From positions 62,001 through 126,000 of the forward strand of contig NZ_CANLVZ010000011.1 of assembly GCF_947494755.1 (NCBI RefSeq): DNA of 64,000 nt. Reading direction: 5' to 3'. Source of the stretch: an uncultured Tateyamaria sp. GTDB taxonomy: Bacteria; Pseudomonadota; Alphaproteobacteria; Rhodobacterales; Rhodobacteraceae. This document shows, piece by piece, positions 17,677-26,368 of this stretch (the first letter of the stretch is position 1; every line of letters begins with the position of its first letter). The position numbers and the translations under genes are program-made. A model generated the notes under the pieces. The model saw only the letters and a program-made list of their open reading frames with translations, was not told where the DNA came from and did not search any database.

Positions 17677-18890
17677 TGCAGACCTACACGGTCGGCGGCG
17701 CGGTTGAGCGTGTCCATCGCCGTGGGATCATCGCCAAACACCTCTTGGGCATTGGCGAAGATGGCCGCAGCCTGATCCATCTGGCCAACCACGCCGAGGG
17801 CGGAAATCAACTGCGCCCAATCCTCGACCGGGCCCCCTTGGGTGGCCAGCCGGTCGCTGAGGCCGCTCACCATGCCCTGGATCATCTCAAGCCGCTCAGC
17901 CGGGCTCATGTCGCCTGCGGCCTCGATATCCGCAGCGGACGGCCCACGCCCGGTGCCGATGGTAGGGCGTGCGTAGTTCACACCGGCGCGCGCGGCCATC
18001 TCGTCGATCTGGGCACTGATGGGGGCGATCCAGGGGGCATCCGGTGGCCCCTCGCGCAGCAATTGATCCCACACCCGCAGCGCAGTGTCAGGCCGCCCGG
18101 TCTGGGACATCATCACGCCGAAATAATAGCGCGCAGGCCCATCGGCGGGGTCCATCGCCAAGGTGCGCTCGAGTATCTGCTCGGCCTCGGGCGACACATA
18201 GCCCCCGGCGGCCAGGATTAGCAGGTCGGCATATTCCGAAAAATCCTGAGCAGTGGCCTCGTCCCCCTTGGCTGCAATCGCCTGCGCCTTGGCGGCATGG
18301 GCGGCGGCAAAGTTACCGAGGCGGGCCTCGGACTGGCTGAGCAATTCGATGCCTTGGATGTCGTCGGGCCGGGTGGCCACAGCGGTGCGCAGGCGTTCGA
18401 CCAAGGCCACGAAATCAGGTTCGACATCAACCGGGGGCGTGTCGGGCAAACCGGCTTCGGCGGTGGTTTGGTCGGGGCGTTGATTGCGGGCCAATTCGGC
18501 GTTTTCGATCCGGTCAGCGAGCGCAAGATCACCATATCCCGGCGCACCCAATTGCAGATAGATCGCGTAGGCGCTGGCGATCACTCCCGCCGCTAGCACT
18601 CCAATCAGAATGCCTCCGCCCGAACGGCGCGGCGCGTCAGCGTGGGCCTGCATCGCGGCGTCGGCGGCCAGAATACGACGCGACACTTCGGTGCGCGCGC
18701 GTTCGGCATCCTCGGCCGACACAACGCCCCGGCTCAGATCACGCTCGACCTCTTTCAACTGGTCCCGGTAGACATCCAGATCATAGGCCGCTGGCGGGCG
18801 CTCGGCCTCGACTCCGCGCAGGATCGCGCGGGCCAGACTGGCCACGACCAGCACCGTCAAAACAGCCGTAATGATCCAGAAAATCGTCAT
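17673..18890 (-). CDS. ccmI: Cytochrome c biogenesis protein CcmI
   Basis: Protein of 405 residues that holds apocytochrome c for haem attachment. The N-terminus has one membrane helix (FWIITAVLTVLVVASLA), a conserved segment YDLDVYRDQLKEVERDL, a second helix near residue 93, then a TPR-rich periplasmic region. This matches CcmI/CycH of alphaproteobacteria. It lies away from the ccmABCDG block at the other end of the window. An AGGAG stands upstream of the ATG. Confidence 0.93.
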   Translation of the reverse strand: MTIFWIITAVLTVLVVASLARAILRGVEAERPPAAYDLDVYRDQLKEVERDLSRGVVSAEDAERARTEVSRRILAADAAMQAHADAPRRSGGGILIGVLAAGVIASAYAIYLQLGAPGYGDLALADRIENAELARNQRPDQTTAEAGLPDTPPVDVEPDFVALVERLRTAVATRPDDIQGIELLSQSEARLGNFAAAHAAKAQAIAAKGDEATAQDFSEYADLLILAAGGYVSPEAEQILERTLAMDPADGPARYYFGVMMSQTGRPDTALRVWDQLLREGPPDAPWIAPISAQIDEMAARAGVNYARPTIGTGRGPSAADIEAAGDMSPAERLEMIQGMVSGLSDRLATQGGPVEDWAQLISALGVVGQMDQAAAIFANAQEVFGDDPTAMDTLNRAADRVGLQ

Positions 18891-19114
18891 GCCCTGCCTT
18901 TGCTCCTCAGCCCATGTAACGGCTTGATGGGACCAGCAAAAGAGCCAAAGCGGCGCGCCGCGCTTTGGCTCTGGTCAGCTTGTCGTGAGTTGGGTGCCAA
19001 TACGTGTCGCAAAACTGCCAAGAAGTGCCGCCGCCACAATCCTTTTCCTTTGCCTGAGGCGTCATTACAAACGCACCGATTGTCATCGATTCCAGTGCCG
19101 GAGCCTGCCGCGTT

Positions 19115-20359
19115 ATGAAACGTTATTCTGCCTTTGCGATCGCGCGTGAAGCGGTGCGCTACCACACTGGCTGGGAACGCGCATGGCGTGCGCCCGAGCC
19201 GAAAAAGAAATACGATGTGATTATCGTGGGCGCAGGCGGGCATGGGCTGGCCACGGCCTATTACCTGGGTAAGAATTACGGGATCACCAACGTCGCCATC
19301 CTTGAAAAAGGCTGGCTCGGTGGGGGCAATACGGGGCGCAACACGACGATCATCCGCTCGAATTACCTGCAGGACCCGTCGGCGGCGATCTACGAAAAGT
19401 CGCGCTCGCTTTACGAAACCATGTCTCAGGACCTGAACTACAACGTCATGTTCTCTCCGCGCGGCGTGATGATGCTGGCCCAGACCCAGCATGAAATCCG
19501 TGGCTATCAGCGCACGGCGCACGCCAACGCGCTGCAAGGGGTTTCGACCGAATTTATTGGCCCCGAAAAGGTCAAGGAGCTCTGCCCGATCATCGACATC
19601 AACGGGCCGCGCTATCCCGTGCTTGGCGCGCTGTGGCAGCCGCGCGGGGGGACGGCGCGCCATGACGCGGTGGCGTGGGGCTATGCGCGGGCCTGCTCGG
19701 ACATGGGCATGGACGTGATCCAGAAATGCGAAGTGACGGGCGTGCGCCGCGAAGGCGGCAAGGTCGTGGGCGTGGACACCAGCAAGGGTGCGATCGATTG
19801 CGACAAGCTGGGTGTCGTGGTCGCGGGCCATTCAGGGCATCTGGCCGATATGGCGGGCTTCCGTCTGCCCATCGAGTCCGTGGCCCTTCAGGCGCTGGTG
19901 TCCGAACCGATCAAACCCTGCATGGACGTGGTCGTGATGGCCAACACCGTTCATGGCTACATGAGCCAGTCCGACAAGGGCGAGATGGTGATCGGGGGCG
20001 GCACGGACGGGTATAACAACTACACCCAACGCGGCTCCTTCCACCATATCGAGGAAACGGTGCGCGCGCTGATCGAAACCTTCCCGATGTTATCGCGCCT
20101 CAAGATGCTGCGGCAATGGGGTGGGATCGTGGATGTGACGGGGGACCGCTCGCCAATCCTGTCCAAAACCCCGGTCGAGGGGATGTTCATGAACTGTGGC
20201 TGGGGGACCGGCGGGTTCAAGGCGATCCCGGGCTCGGGCTGGGCCATGGCCGAGCTGATCGCCAAGGGGCATTCGCCGCTGACCGAGGAATTCGACATGA
20301 ACCGGTTCCGCGCCGGTAAGTTTATCGACGAGTCCGTCGCGGCAGGGGTGGCGCATTGA
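19115..20359 (+). CDS. soxB: Sarcosine oxidase subunit beta
   Basis: Beta subunit (414 residues) of heterotetrameric sarcosine oxidase, which oxidatively demethylates sarcosine. VIIVGAGGHGLATAYYLG carries the FAD-binding GxGxxG. The GGTARHDAVAWGYA segment carries His183, equivalent to the histidine that binds FMN covalently in characterised enzymes. The N-terminal MKRYSAF opening is typical of the family. In most relatives soxD follows directly; here about 1 kb with small membrane proteins intervenes. Confidence 0.95.
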   Translation: MKRYSAFAIAREAVRYHTGWERAWRAPEPKKKYDVIIVGAGGHGLATAYYLGKNYGITNVAILEKGWLGGGNTGRNTTIIRSNYLQDPSAAIYEKSRSLYETMSQDLNYNVMFSPRGVMMLAQTQHEIRGYQRTAHANALQGVSTEFIGPEKVKELCPIIDINGPRYPVLGALWQPRGGTARHDAVAWGYARACSDMGMDVIQKCEVTGVRREGGKVVGVDTSKGAIDCDKLGVVVAGHSGHLADMAGFRLPIESVALQALVSEPIKPCMDVVVMANTVHGYMSQSDKGEMVIGGGTDGYNNYTQRGSFHHIEETVRALIETFPMLSRLKMLRQWGGIVDVTGDRSPILSKTPVEGMFMNCGWGTGGFKAIPGSGWAMAELIAKGHSPLTEEFDMNRFRAGKFIDESVAAGVAH

Positions 20360-20379
20360 TGTGCGCCGCGCCGATCAGA

Positions 20380-20583
20380 TCAGCGTTTAGGGGTGTTGGG
20401 GGGGGCGGTCCTGGTGCCTTCACCCGCCGCCGAGCCGAAGGCGATCAGGTCGCTGACGTCGATCTCGCGACCCCCTCGGGCCTCCTTGCGGCGGGCTGCG
20501 GCGCGCTGTTCCAGCACGAACATCACGATCGCGCCCACGATGATCGCGCCAAAGACCAGAATGGCACCCATTTCCTTGCTCAT
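20380..20583 (-). CDS. Small single-pass membrane protein, unknown
   Basis: Product of 67 residues beginning MSKEMGAILVFGAIIVGAIV, giving one membrane helix followed by a basic stretch (RAAARRKEARGG) and an acidic/polar tail. AGGAG lies 6 nt before the ATG at 20583; a GTG at 20586 is an alternative. It lies convergent to soxB and inside the sox cluster. No family recognised. Confidence 0.6.
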   Translation of the reverse strand: MSKEMGAILVFGAIIVGAIVMFVLEQRAAARRKEARGGREIDVSDLIAFGSAAGEGTRTAPPNTPKR

Positions 20584-20714
20584 CACCCGCTCCTGTCGAT
20601 CAAAGTTGACTGCAGCCTAACCGAAACGTGGGGCGCAGGCCAAGGCCGGTCGAGGAACCAATCAAGGCCACGCGACGTTATCTGTGTAATCGAAACACAG
20701 AAGGGGACAGTAAA

Positions 20715-20906
20715 ATGGCTGACCACACATCGCAACATAACACATCCAGTGGCAACGGATTTCTGGCTTTCATCGTCGGCGCTTTGGTCGTCGTTGTGGC
20801 GGGGCTTGTCTACATGGTTTACTCCGGCGACACCGGCGGGGACGAGCTTACCATCAGCGTTGAAGGTGCAGGCGCAGCAGTCGAAGAAGCCACCTCAGGC
20901 GACTGA
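20715..20906 (+). CDS. Small membrane protein with acidic tail (first of two)
   Basis: Product of 63 residues. A polar N-terminus (MADHTSQHNTSSGNG) is followed by a single helix FLAFIVGALVVVVAGLVYMV, then a Gly/Asp/Glu-rich tail. AAGGGGACAG is a good ribosome site just upstream. The architecture matches the gene at 21060-21278. Function unknown. Confidence 0.65.
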   Translation: MADHTSQHNTSSGNGFLAFIVGALVVVVAGLVYMVYSGDTGGDELTISVEGAGAAVEEATSGD

Positions 20907-21059
20907 ATACAGGTCATATCGGCGATATCCGGCGGGACGCAGCCGCCTGGATGTCGCGAAATTGGCTGGGCTTGGCCGAAATGCGCGGCCAGGCCCCCCG
21001 CGGGTTGAGACATCGCCCAAATCTGATGTTCTGAGCATCCATTCAATGGAGGCTACAAC

Positions 21060-21278
21060 ATGTCAGACTATCCAAACCCCAACCTACACCGCGGTGATGG
21101 CGTCAGTGGGCGCGGCCTGCTTATCGCCTTTGCACTCATTGTCGGTGTCGTCGCGATCCTGGCTTTGGTCGGATCCATCGGCGGTGGATCGACTGGCGGG
21201 ACTGCTGGCCAGGACGCCATTGCACCCGCGACCGAAGTTGCACCCGCAACAGAAGGTACAGTCGCACCAACAGAATAA
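21060..21278 (+). CDS. Small membrane protein with Ala/Thr/Pro tail (second of two)
   Basis: Product of 72 residues: polar N-terminus, one helix (LLIAFALIVGVVAILALVG), then a Gly-rich stretch and an Ala-Pro-Ala-Thr-Glu tail. GGAGG lies about 8 nt before the ATG. A strong terminator follows about 30 bases after its stop, before soxD. It resembles the preceding small gene in layout but not closely in sequence. Confidence 0.65.
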   Translation: MSDYPNPNLHRGDGVSGRGLLIAFALIVGVVAILALVGSIGGGSTGGTAGQDAIAPATEVAPATEGTVAPTE

Positions 21279-21307
21279 CCTAGCCACCCCTCCCAAGGCT
21301 GCATCAG

Positions 21308-21334
21308 GCGGGCGTCTCACGACGTCCGCTTTTT
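21308..21334 (+). terminator. Rho-independent terminator upstream of soxD
   Basis: GCGGGCGTC, loop TCAC, GACGTCCGC form a 9-bp stem with one G-T wobble, followed by five T residues. It ends only 31 bases before the soxD start. It therefore separates the small membrane protein gene from soxDAG. Confidence 0.75.
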
Positions 21335-21365
21335 GTGTGTCTGGGCCTTTGATCGGAGCCCGCCC

Positions 21366-21695
21366 ATGCTGATCCTGACCTGCCCGTGTTGCGGCCAAAC
21401 AGGCGAAGAAAGCGAATTTCACGCAGGTGGCGAGGCGCATCTGACGCGCTTTGGTCCCGGATCAAGCGATGATGACTTCGAAAACTACATGTTCATGCGC
21501 CAAAACCCCAAGGGGGTGCATTTTGAGCGCTGGCGGCATGTTTACGGCTGCGGCAAGTGGTTTCACGCCGCGCGCTGCACCATGACGCTTGAAATCTTCG
21601 GCACCTATCCCGCCCAAACGCTTGAACCCCCGCCAGACCTGCGCGCCAAAATCTCGGCCAGACGGCCGGGGTGGTCATGGGGGGCCGTGTCTTGA
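21366..21695 (+). CDS. soxD: Sarcosine oxidase subunit delta
   Basis: Delta subunit of 109 residues. The N-terminal CPCCG plus later histidines and cysteines (RHVYGCGKWFHAARC) match the zinc-binding SoxD. The ATG at 21366 is chosen because GGAG precedes it by about 7 nt and the protein begins with the conserved LILTCPCCG. It is followed by soxA after 67 bases that contain a repeat-type hairpin. Confidence 0.92.
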   Translation: MLILTCPCCGQTGEESEFHAGGEAHLTRFGPGSSDDDFENYMFMRQNPKGVHFERWRHVYGCGKWFHAARCTMTLEIFGTYPAQTLEPPPDLRAKISARRPGWSWGAVS

Positions 21696-21700
21696 TCTTT

Positions 21701-21743
21701 CATTGTTCCAAAAATATGCCCGCCGGAGGCGCCGACGCCTCCG
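21701..21743. repeat. Short interspersed repeat with hairpin
   Basis: A block reading CATTGTTCCAAAAATATGCC is followed by CGCCGGAGGC and then an 8-bp hairpin (CGGAGGCG, loop CCGA, CGCCTCCG at 21724-21743), between soxD and soxA. The first 18 bases recur exactly at 63243-63260. From memory, similar elements are frequent between genes in Roseobacter-group genomes. Confidence 0.6.
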
Positions 21744-21762
21744 CCCGGTACGAGGGCACATC

Positions 21763-24700
21763 ATGAGCACACGACTGGCAACGCAAGGCCGCTTGGTGAA
21801 CCGCGACAAGGCGGTCCGCTTCAGCTTTAACAGTGCGCCCATGACCGGGTACGAGGGCGACACGCTCGCCTCCGCCCTTTTGGCAAATGACCAGATGCTG
21901 GTGGGACGCTCGTTCAAGTATCACCGCCCGCGCGGAATCGTGGCTGCTGGCCCCGAAGAGCCGAATGCGCTGGTCAACCTCGGAGTCGAGGGCAAGTTCG
22001 AACCCAACCAGCGCGCCACCACCACCGAGCTGTTCGAGGGGCTGCTTGCCACCAGCCAGAACCACTGGCCCAGCCTCGAATTCGACGTGGGTGCGATCAA
22101 CGCGAAGCTGTCGCGCTTCATGCCTGCGGGCTTTTACTACAAGATGTTCATCCACCCGCGTCCCCTGTGGAAACATGTCTATGAGCCCTTCATCCGGCAG
22201 GCCGCCGGTCTGGGCCAAGCGCCAAAGGGCCGCGATTGGGACACCTACGAGCACCTGTATGCGTTTTGCGATGTGCTGGTTGTGGGTGGCGGCATTGCCG
22301 GGCTGCAAGCGGCCAGGTCCGCCGCGCAATCGGGCGCGCAGGTGCTGGTGCTGGAACAGACGGCCCATTGGGGCGGGCGCGCGCCCGTCGATGGCGGCAC
22401 GGTTGACGGTAAACCTGTGGATAAGTTCGTGGAAGAACTGGTTGCGGACCTCGCTGAGCTGCCAAATGTGACCTTGCGTGCCCGGACGATGGGCGCGGGG
22501 GTTTACGATCACGGCTATGTTCTGGGGTACGAACGACTCACTGATCATACGCCGGACATGGATGGCCCGCGCCACCGCCTCTGGCGGATCAGGGCCGGGC
22601 ACATCATTACCGCCACTGGCGCGATAGAACGGCCTTTGTCCTTTGCGGGCAATGACATCCCCGGCGTGATGCTCGCCGCTTCGGTGCGCGATTACGCGAT
22701 CAATTACGGGGTCAGCGCCGGGGATCGGACCGTTGTTGTCACCAATAATGACGATGCCTACCGAACCGCTTTGGTCCTCAAGAATGTGGGGTTGGAGGTG
22801 CCTGCGATCCTGGATGCGCGCGTTTTGCCCGTGGACAGCCCCCTGATGGCCGAGGCCAAGGCGGCAGGCATCCGGGTGATGATGGGTCACGGGGTGGCCA
22901 AGGTGCAAGGGGCCAAGCGCGTGACCGGCGTTTCCGTCTGTGCGCAAGCGGGCGAGGGGGCCACCGTCGAAGAGATCGCATGCGATGTCGTCGCCATGTC
23001 GGGGGGGTGGTCGCCTGTCGTCCACCTATGGTCGCATTGCGGGGGCAAGCTGTTCTGGGACGCCGATTGGGCAATGTTCCGCCCAGATGTGGATAAAGCG
23101 CCCATCGGCGCGGATGGCAGTCCTTTTGTCAGCCCTGCGGGCTCTGCCAACGGGCATTTCGGCCTTACTGAAATCCTCGGGGATGCCCATGCGATGGGGC
23201 GCGCCGCGGCCCGGGCCACGGGCTTTACCCCCAAAAAGACCAATGCCCCCGACGGTGTCTGCCTTGACGAGGCACCGATGGCCCCGGTCTGGCTAATGCC
23301 CCAAGGCGCGGGCCGTGATCTGCGGGCCAAGGCGTGGCTCGATTATCAGAACGACGTAAAGGTATCCGACGTGCAACTCGCCGCTCAAGAAGGGTTCGAA
23401 AGCGTCGAACACGCCAAGCGCTACACCACTCTGGGCATGGCGACAGATCAGGGGAAGTTGAGCAATATCAATGGCCTCGCGATCCTTTCTGATGCACTAA
23501 ATCAACCCATCCCGCAGACCGGCACAACCACATTCCGCCCGCCCTATACTCCGATCTCGATGGGGGCCATCGGCGGCGAAGCACGTGGCGACGTGTTCCA
23601 GCCGATTCGGCGCACGCCCATGCATGACTGGCATGATGCCAACGGTGCCGATTGGGAACCTGTTGGTCATTGGCGGCGTCCCTACGCCTACGTGCGCAGC
23701 GGCGAATCCGTCCATGACGCGGTGATGCGCGAGACAAAGAATGTGCGCGAAAACCTTGGGCTGCTTGATGCCTCGACCCTTGGAAAACTCATCGTCAAGG
23801 GGCCGGATGCGGGGCGCTTCCTCGATATGCTCTACACCAACATGATGAGCACGCTGAAACCGGGCAAATGCCGCTATGGGCTGATGTGCGGCGAAAACGG
23901 GTTTCTGATCGATGATGGGGTCGTGGCCCGCATCGACGAAGACACGTTCCTTTGCCACACCACCACCGGCGGGGCCGAGCGCATCCATGCGCATATGGAG
24001 GAATGGCTGCAAACCGAATGGTGGGACTGGCAGGTCTATGTCGCCAACGTGACCGAGCAATATGCCCAAGTCGCCGTGGTCGGCCCCAATGCCCGCAAAG
24101 CACTTGAAGCCCTTGGGGGCATGGATGTCTCCAAAGACGCGCTTGGCTTTATGGGGTGGGCGGACGGCACGCTTGGCGGGTTCGCTGTGCGCGCCTATCG
24201 CATCTCGTTTTCTGGTGAGCTCAGCTATGAAATCGCCGTGCGCGCGAGCGAAGGGCAGGCATTCTGGGATGCACTGATGAAGGTCGGCACCGATTTGGGC
24301 GTCATGCCCTACGGCACGGAAGCCCTGCACATTCTGCGCGCCGAAAAGGGCTTTATCATGATCGGGGACGAGACCGACGGCACAGTGATCCCCCAAGACC
24401 TCGGGTTGCACTGGGCGCTGTCCAAGAAAAAGGACGACTATCTGGGCAAGCGCGCCCATTTGCGCAGCCACATGGCCGACCCGGCCCGCTGGAAGCTGGT
24501 GGGGCTGGAAAGCACGGACGGATCGACCCTGCCTGACGGGGCCTATGCGGTGGCCGAGGGCACCAATGCCAATGGCCAGCGCAATATGCAGGGGCGGGTT
24601 ACGTCCAGCTATCACTCGCCCAATCTGAACAAGGGCATTGCGATGGGGCTGGTGCTGCACGGACCCGACCGTATGGGCGAGGTGCTGGAGTTTCCGGGCA

Positions 24701-24777
24701 CCGATGGCACCACCTACAAGGCCAAGATCGTAAGCCCGGTGTTTTACGATCCTGACGGGGAGAAGCAGAATGTCTAA
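21763..24777 (+). CDS. soxA: Sarcosine oxidase subunit alpha
   Basis: Large subunit of 1004 residues. Domains in order: an N-terminal ferredoxin-like part with the segment KYHRPRGIVAAGPEEPNA, an NAD-binding dinucleotide fold (VLVVGGGIAGLQAA from about residue 172), and a C-terminal GcvT-like folate-binding part (about 620-1000). The last part receives the methyl group as methylene-tetrahydrofolate. The ATG at 21763 is chosen because it starts at the conserved STRLATQGRL; the frame is open upstream only through the tail of soxD. It overlaps soxG by 8 nt. Confidence 0.95.
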   Translation: MSTRLATQGRLVNRDKAVRFSFNSAPMTGYEGDTLASALLANDQMLVGRSFKYHRPRGIVAAGPEEPNALVNLGVEGKFEPNQRATTTELFEGLLATSQNHWPSLEFDVGAINAKLSRFMPAGFYYKMFIHPRPLWKHVYEPFIRQAAGLGQAPKGRDWDTYEHLYAFCDVLVVGGGIAGLQAARSAAQSGAQVLVLEQTAHWGGRAPVDGGTVDGKPVDKFVEELVADLAELPNVTLRARTMGAGVYDHGYVLGYERLTDHTPDMDGPRHRLWRIRAGHIITATGAIERPLSFAGNDIPGVMLAASVRDYAINYGVSAGDRTVVVTNNDDAYRTALVLKNVGLEVPAILDARVLPVDSPLMAEAKAAGIRVMMGHGVAKVQGAKRVTGVSVCAQAGEGATVEEIACDVVAMSGGWSPVVHLWSHCGGKLFWDADWAMFRPDVDKAPIGADGSPFVSPAGSANGHFGLTEILGDAHAMGRAAARATGFTPKKTNAPDGVCLDEAPMAPVWLMPQGAGRDLRAKAWLDYQNDVKVSDVQLAAQEGFESVEHAKRYTTLGMATDQGKLSNINGLAILSDALNQPIPQTGTTTFRPPYTPISMGAIGGEARGDVFQPIRRTPMHDWHDANGADWEPVGHWRRPYAYVRSGESVHDAVMRETKNVRENLGLLDASTLGKLIVKGPDAGRFLDMLYTNMMSTLKPGKCRYGLMCGENGFLIDDGVVARIDEDTFLCHTTTGGAERIHAHMEEWLQTEWWDWQVYVANVTEQYAQVAVVGPNARKALEALGGMDVSKDALGFMGWADGTLGGFAVRAYRISFSGELSYEIAVRASEGQAFWDALMKVGTDLGVMPYGTEALHILRAEKGFIMIGDETDGTVIPQDLGLHWALSKKKDDYLGKRAHLRSHMADPARWKLVGLESTDGSTLPDGAYAVAEGTNANGQRNMQGRVTSSYHSPNLNKGIAMGLVLHGPDRMGEVLEFPGTDGTTYKAKIVSPVFYDPDGEKQNV

Positions 24778-25339
24778 GGCTGTCACCGCCCTGAACGGGG
24801 TCCGTTTCACAGACGGGATCGCAGATGTCGCGGAATTGCCGATGCAGGGGATGATCACCCTGCGCGGTGATCTCAGCATGGCCGTGCTGAAAAAAGCGGT
24901 GAAATCAAACACCGGGCTGGCTGTGCCGGATCAGGGGCAGGTTGCGCAGGACGGTGCCTTTGCGGTCGCGTGGATGTCGCCGGACGAGGTGCTGATCCTG
25001 TGCCCCTACGGTGACGTGCAGGGCATCATCGCCAAGCTGGATAAGGCGTTGATCAAGGCACATGTGCTGGCCGTCGATGTCTCTGACGCGCGGGCGCTGT
25101 TTCAGATTGCGGGCGTGCATGCGCGCGCGGTGATGGCCAAACTTGCCCCCGTTGATGTGTCCGAGCGGAGCTTTCAGCCGGGCATGTTCCGGCGGACCCG
25201 TATGGCGCAGACGGCGGCGGCCTTCTGGATTGCGGATACGGACACGTTCCACATCATCTGTTTTCGCAGTCAGGCGCGGTACATGTTCGACCTGCTTTGC
25301 GTTGCGGCGCAGAAAGGCAGTGAGGTCGGGCGGTTCTGA
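24770..25339 (+). CDS. soxG: Sarcosine oxidase subunit gamma
   Basis: Gamma subunit of 189 residues. The DAFAVAW-like segment reads DGAFAVAWMSPDEVLILCP, and there is a conserved C-terminal part with FHIICFRSQARYMFDLL. It overlaps soxA by 8 nt, so the two are coupled. It completes the heterotetramer after soxB, soxD and soxA. Confidence 0.92.
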   Translation: MSKAVTALNGVRFTDGIADVAELPMQGMITLRGDLSMAVLKKAVKSNTGLAVPDQGQVAQDGAFAVAWMSPDEVLILCPYGDVQGIIAKLDKALIKAHVLAVDVSDARALFQIAGVHARAVMAKLAPVDVSERSFQPGMFRRTRMAQTAAAFWIADTDTFHIICFRSQARYMFDLLCVAAQKGSEVGRF

Positions 25340-25375
25340 AAGTCGATGCGGCGCACTGCCTCGACTTTGTGCTTT
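25339..25375 (+). terminator. Weak terminator after soxG
   Basis: AAAGTCGA and TCGACTTT form an 8-bp stem around a 14-nt loop and are followed after two bases by GCTTTTT. Overlap with the soxG stop and the long loop make this a modest candidate. Confidence 0.4.
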
Positions 25376-25458
25376 TTGCTGGCGAATAGTCCTTGATCTT
25401 GCCCACAGGCGGACAATCTGTAAGGCATACACCGGAACTAACACCAAAGGGGGCCCAC

Positions 25459-26058
25459 ATGGCTTTTTCACTTCCCGACCTTCCCTATGCCCACGACGCG
25501 CTTGCGTCCAAAGGCATGTCCGCAGAGACGCTGGAATATCACCACGACCTGCACCACAACGCCTATGTCACCAACGGCAACAAGGCGATCGAAGGAACCG
25601 AGTGGGCTGACAAATCTCTCGAAGAGATTATTCTGGGCACCTACAACAAGGGTGCCGTTGCCCAGAACGGCATTTTCAACAACATCAGCCAGTTGTGGAA
25701 CCACAACCAGTTCTGGGAAATGATGGGCCCCGGCGATGCGGGCATGCCCGGCGAGCTGGAAAAGGCGATCACCGAAAACTTTGGCTCGGTCGACAAGTTC
25801 AAGGACGAGTTCAAAGCCGCAGGCGCGGGCCAGTTTGGGTCTGGTTGGGCATGGCTGGTCAAGGACGCGGACGGCAGCCTCAAGGTCACCAAGACAGAGA
25901 ACGGCGTGAACCCTATCTGTTTCGGCCAGACCGCTCTGCTGGGCTGCGATGTGTGGGAACACTCATACTACATTGACTTCCGCAACAAGCGCCCGGACTA
26001 CCTGTCGAACTTCCTCGACAATCTGGTGAACTGGGAAAACGTCGCATCGAGGATGTGA
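25459..26058 (+). CDS. sodB: Superoxide dismutase, Fe-type
   Basis: Iron/manganese superoxide dismutase of 199 residues. Metal ligands by alignment to SodB: His28 (LEYHHDLHH), His82 (QLWNHNQFW), Asp164 and His168 (DVWEHSYY). The Gln before Leu-Trp-Asn-His matches Fe-type rather than Mn-type enzymes. No signal peptide, so cytoplasmic. The ATG at 25459 gives the canonical MAFSLPDLPY start. Confidence 0.95.
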   Translation: MAFSLPDLPYAHDALASKGMSAETLEYHHDLHHNAYVTNGNKAIEGTEWADKSLEEIILGTYNKGAVAQNGIFNNISQLWNHNQFWEMMGPGDAGMPGELEKAITENFGSVDKFKDEFKAAGAGQFGSGWAWLVKDADGSLKVTKTENGVNPICFGQTALLGCDVWEHSYYIDFRNKRPDYLSNFLDNLVNWENVASRM

Positions 26059-26094
26059 TCTGATTGCCCCTGTTTGGGGCACCTGATGAACAGC

Positions 26095-26137
26095 GCGCGC
26101 CCGGTTGCCCTGTTGGTGACCGGGCGCGCTGCGTTTT
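26095..26137 (+). terminator. Terminator after sodB
   Basis: GCGCGCCCGGT and ACCGGGCGCGC form a perfect 11-bp stem (26095-26105 with 26119-26129) around a 13-nt loop, then TGCGTTTT. It lies about 37 bases after the sodB stop. The rest of the gap to 26368 holds no recognised gene. Confidence 0.65.
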
Positions 26138-26368
26138 GCGTTTGGTCTTGTGGCAAAACCGTCACATCCGGGGATGGGTGATAGGGACCTTAAACGCTGC
26201 GTTCATCATCGATGAGGAAAGCCGGGGAAGTGCCGTCGCGTCTATGTCAGAGATGGTGTGGGTCGCGCCCTCGAGACGCGCTGGCTTAGGCGGTGGTTTT
26301 GTTGGCCAAATGAGGACGACAAGCGCAGATACAGGCGATCCTCGCTCAAGGGGATGCGCGCGGTCGTG

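Noticed and set aside
21700-23025. Long open frame antisense to soxA
   Set aside because: Histidine/arginine-rich composition typical of a reverse-strand shadow in GC-rich DNA; soxA on the plus strand is unambiguous.
23497-24912. Second long antisense frame in soxA/soxG
   Set aside because: Covers known folate-domain coding sequence on the other strand; no domain match.
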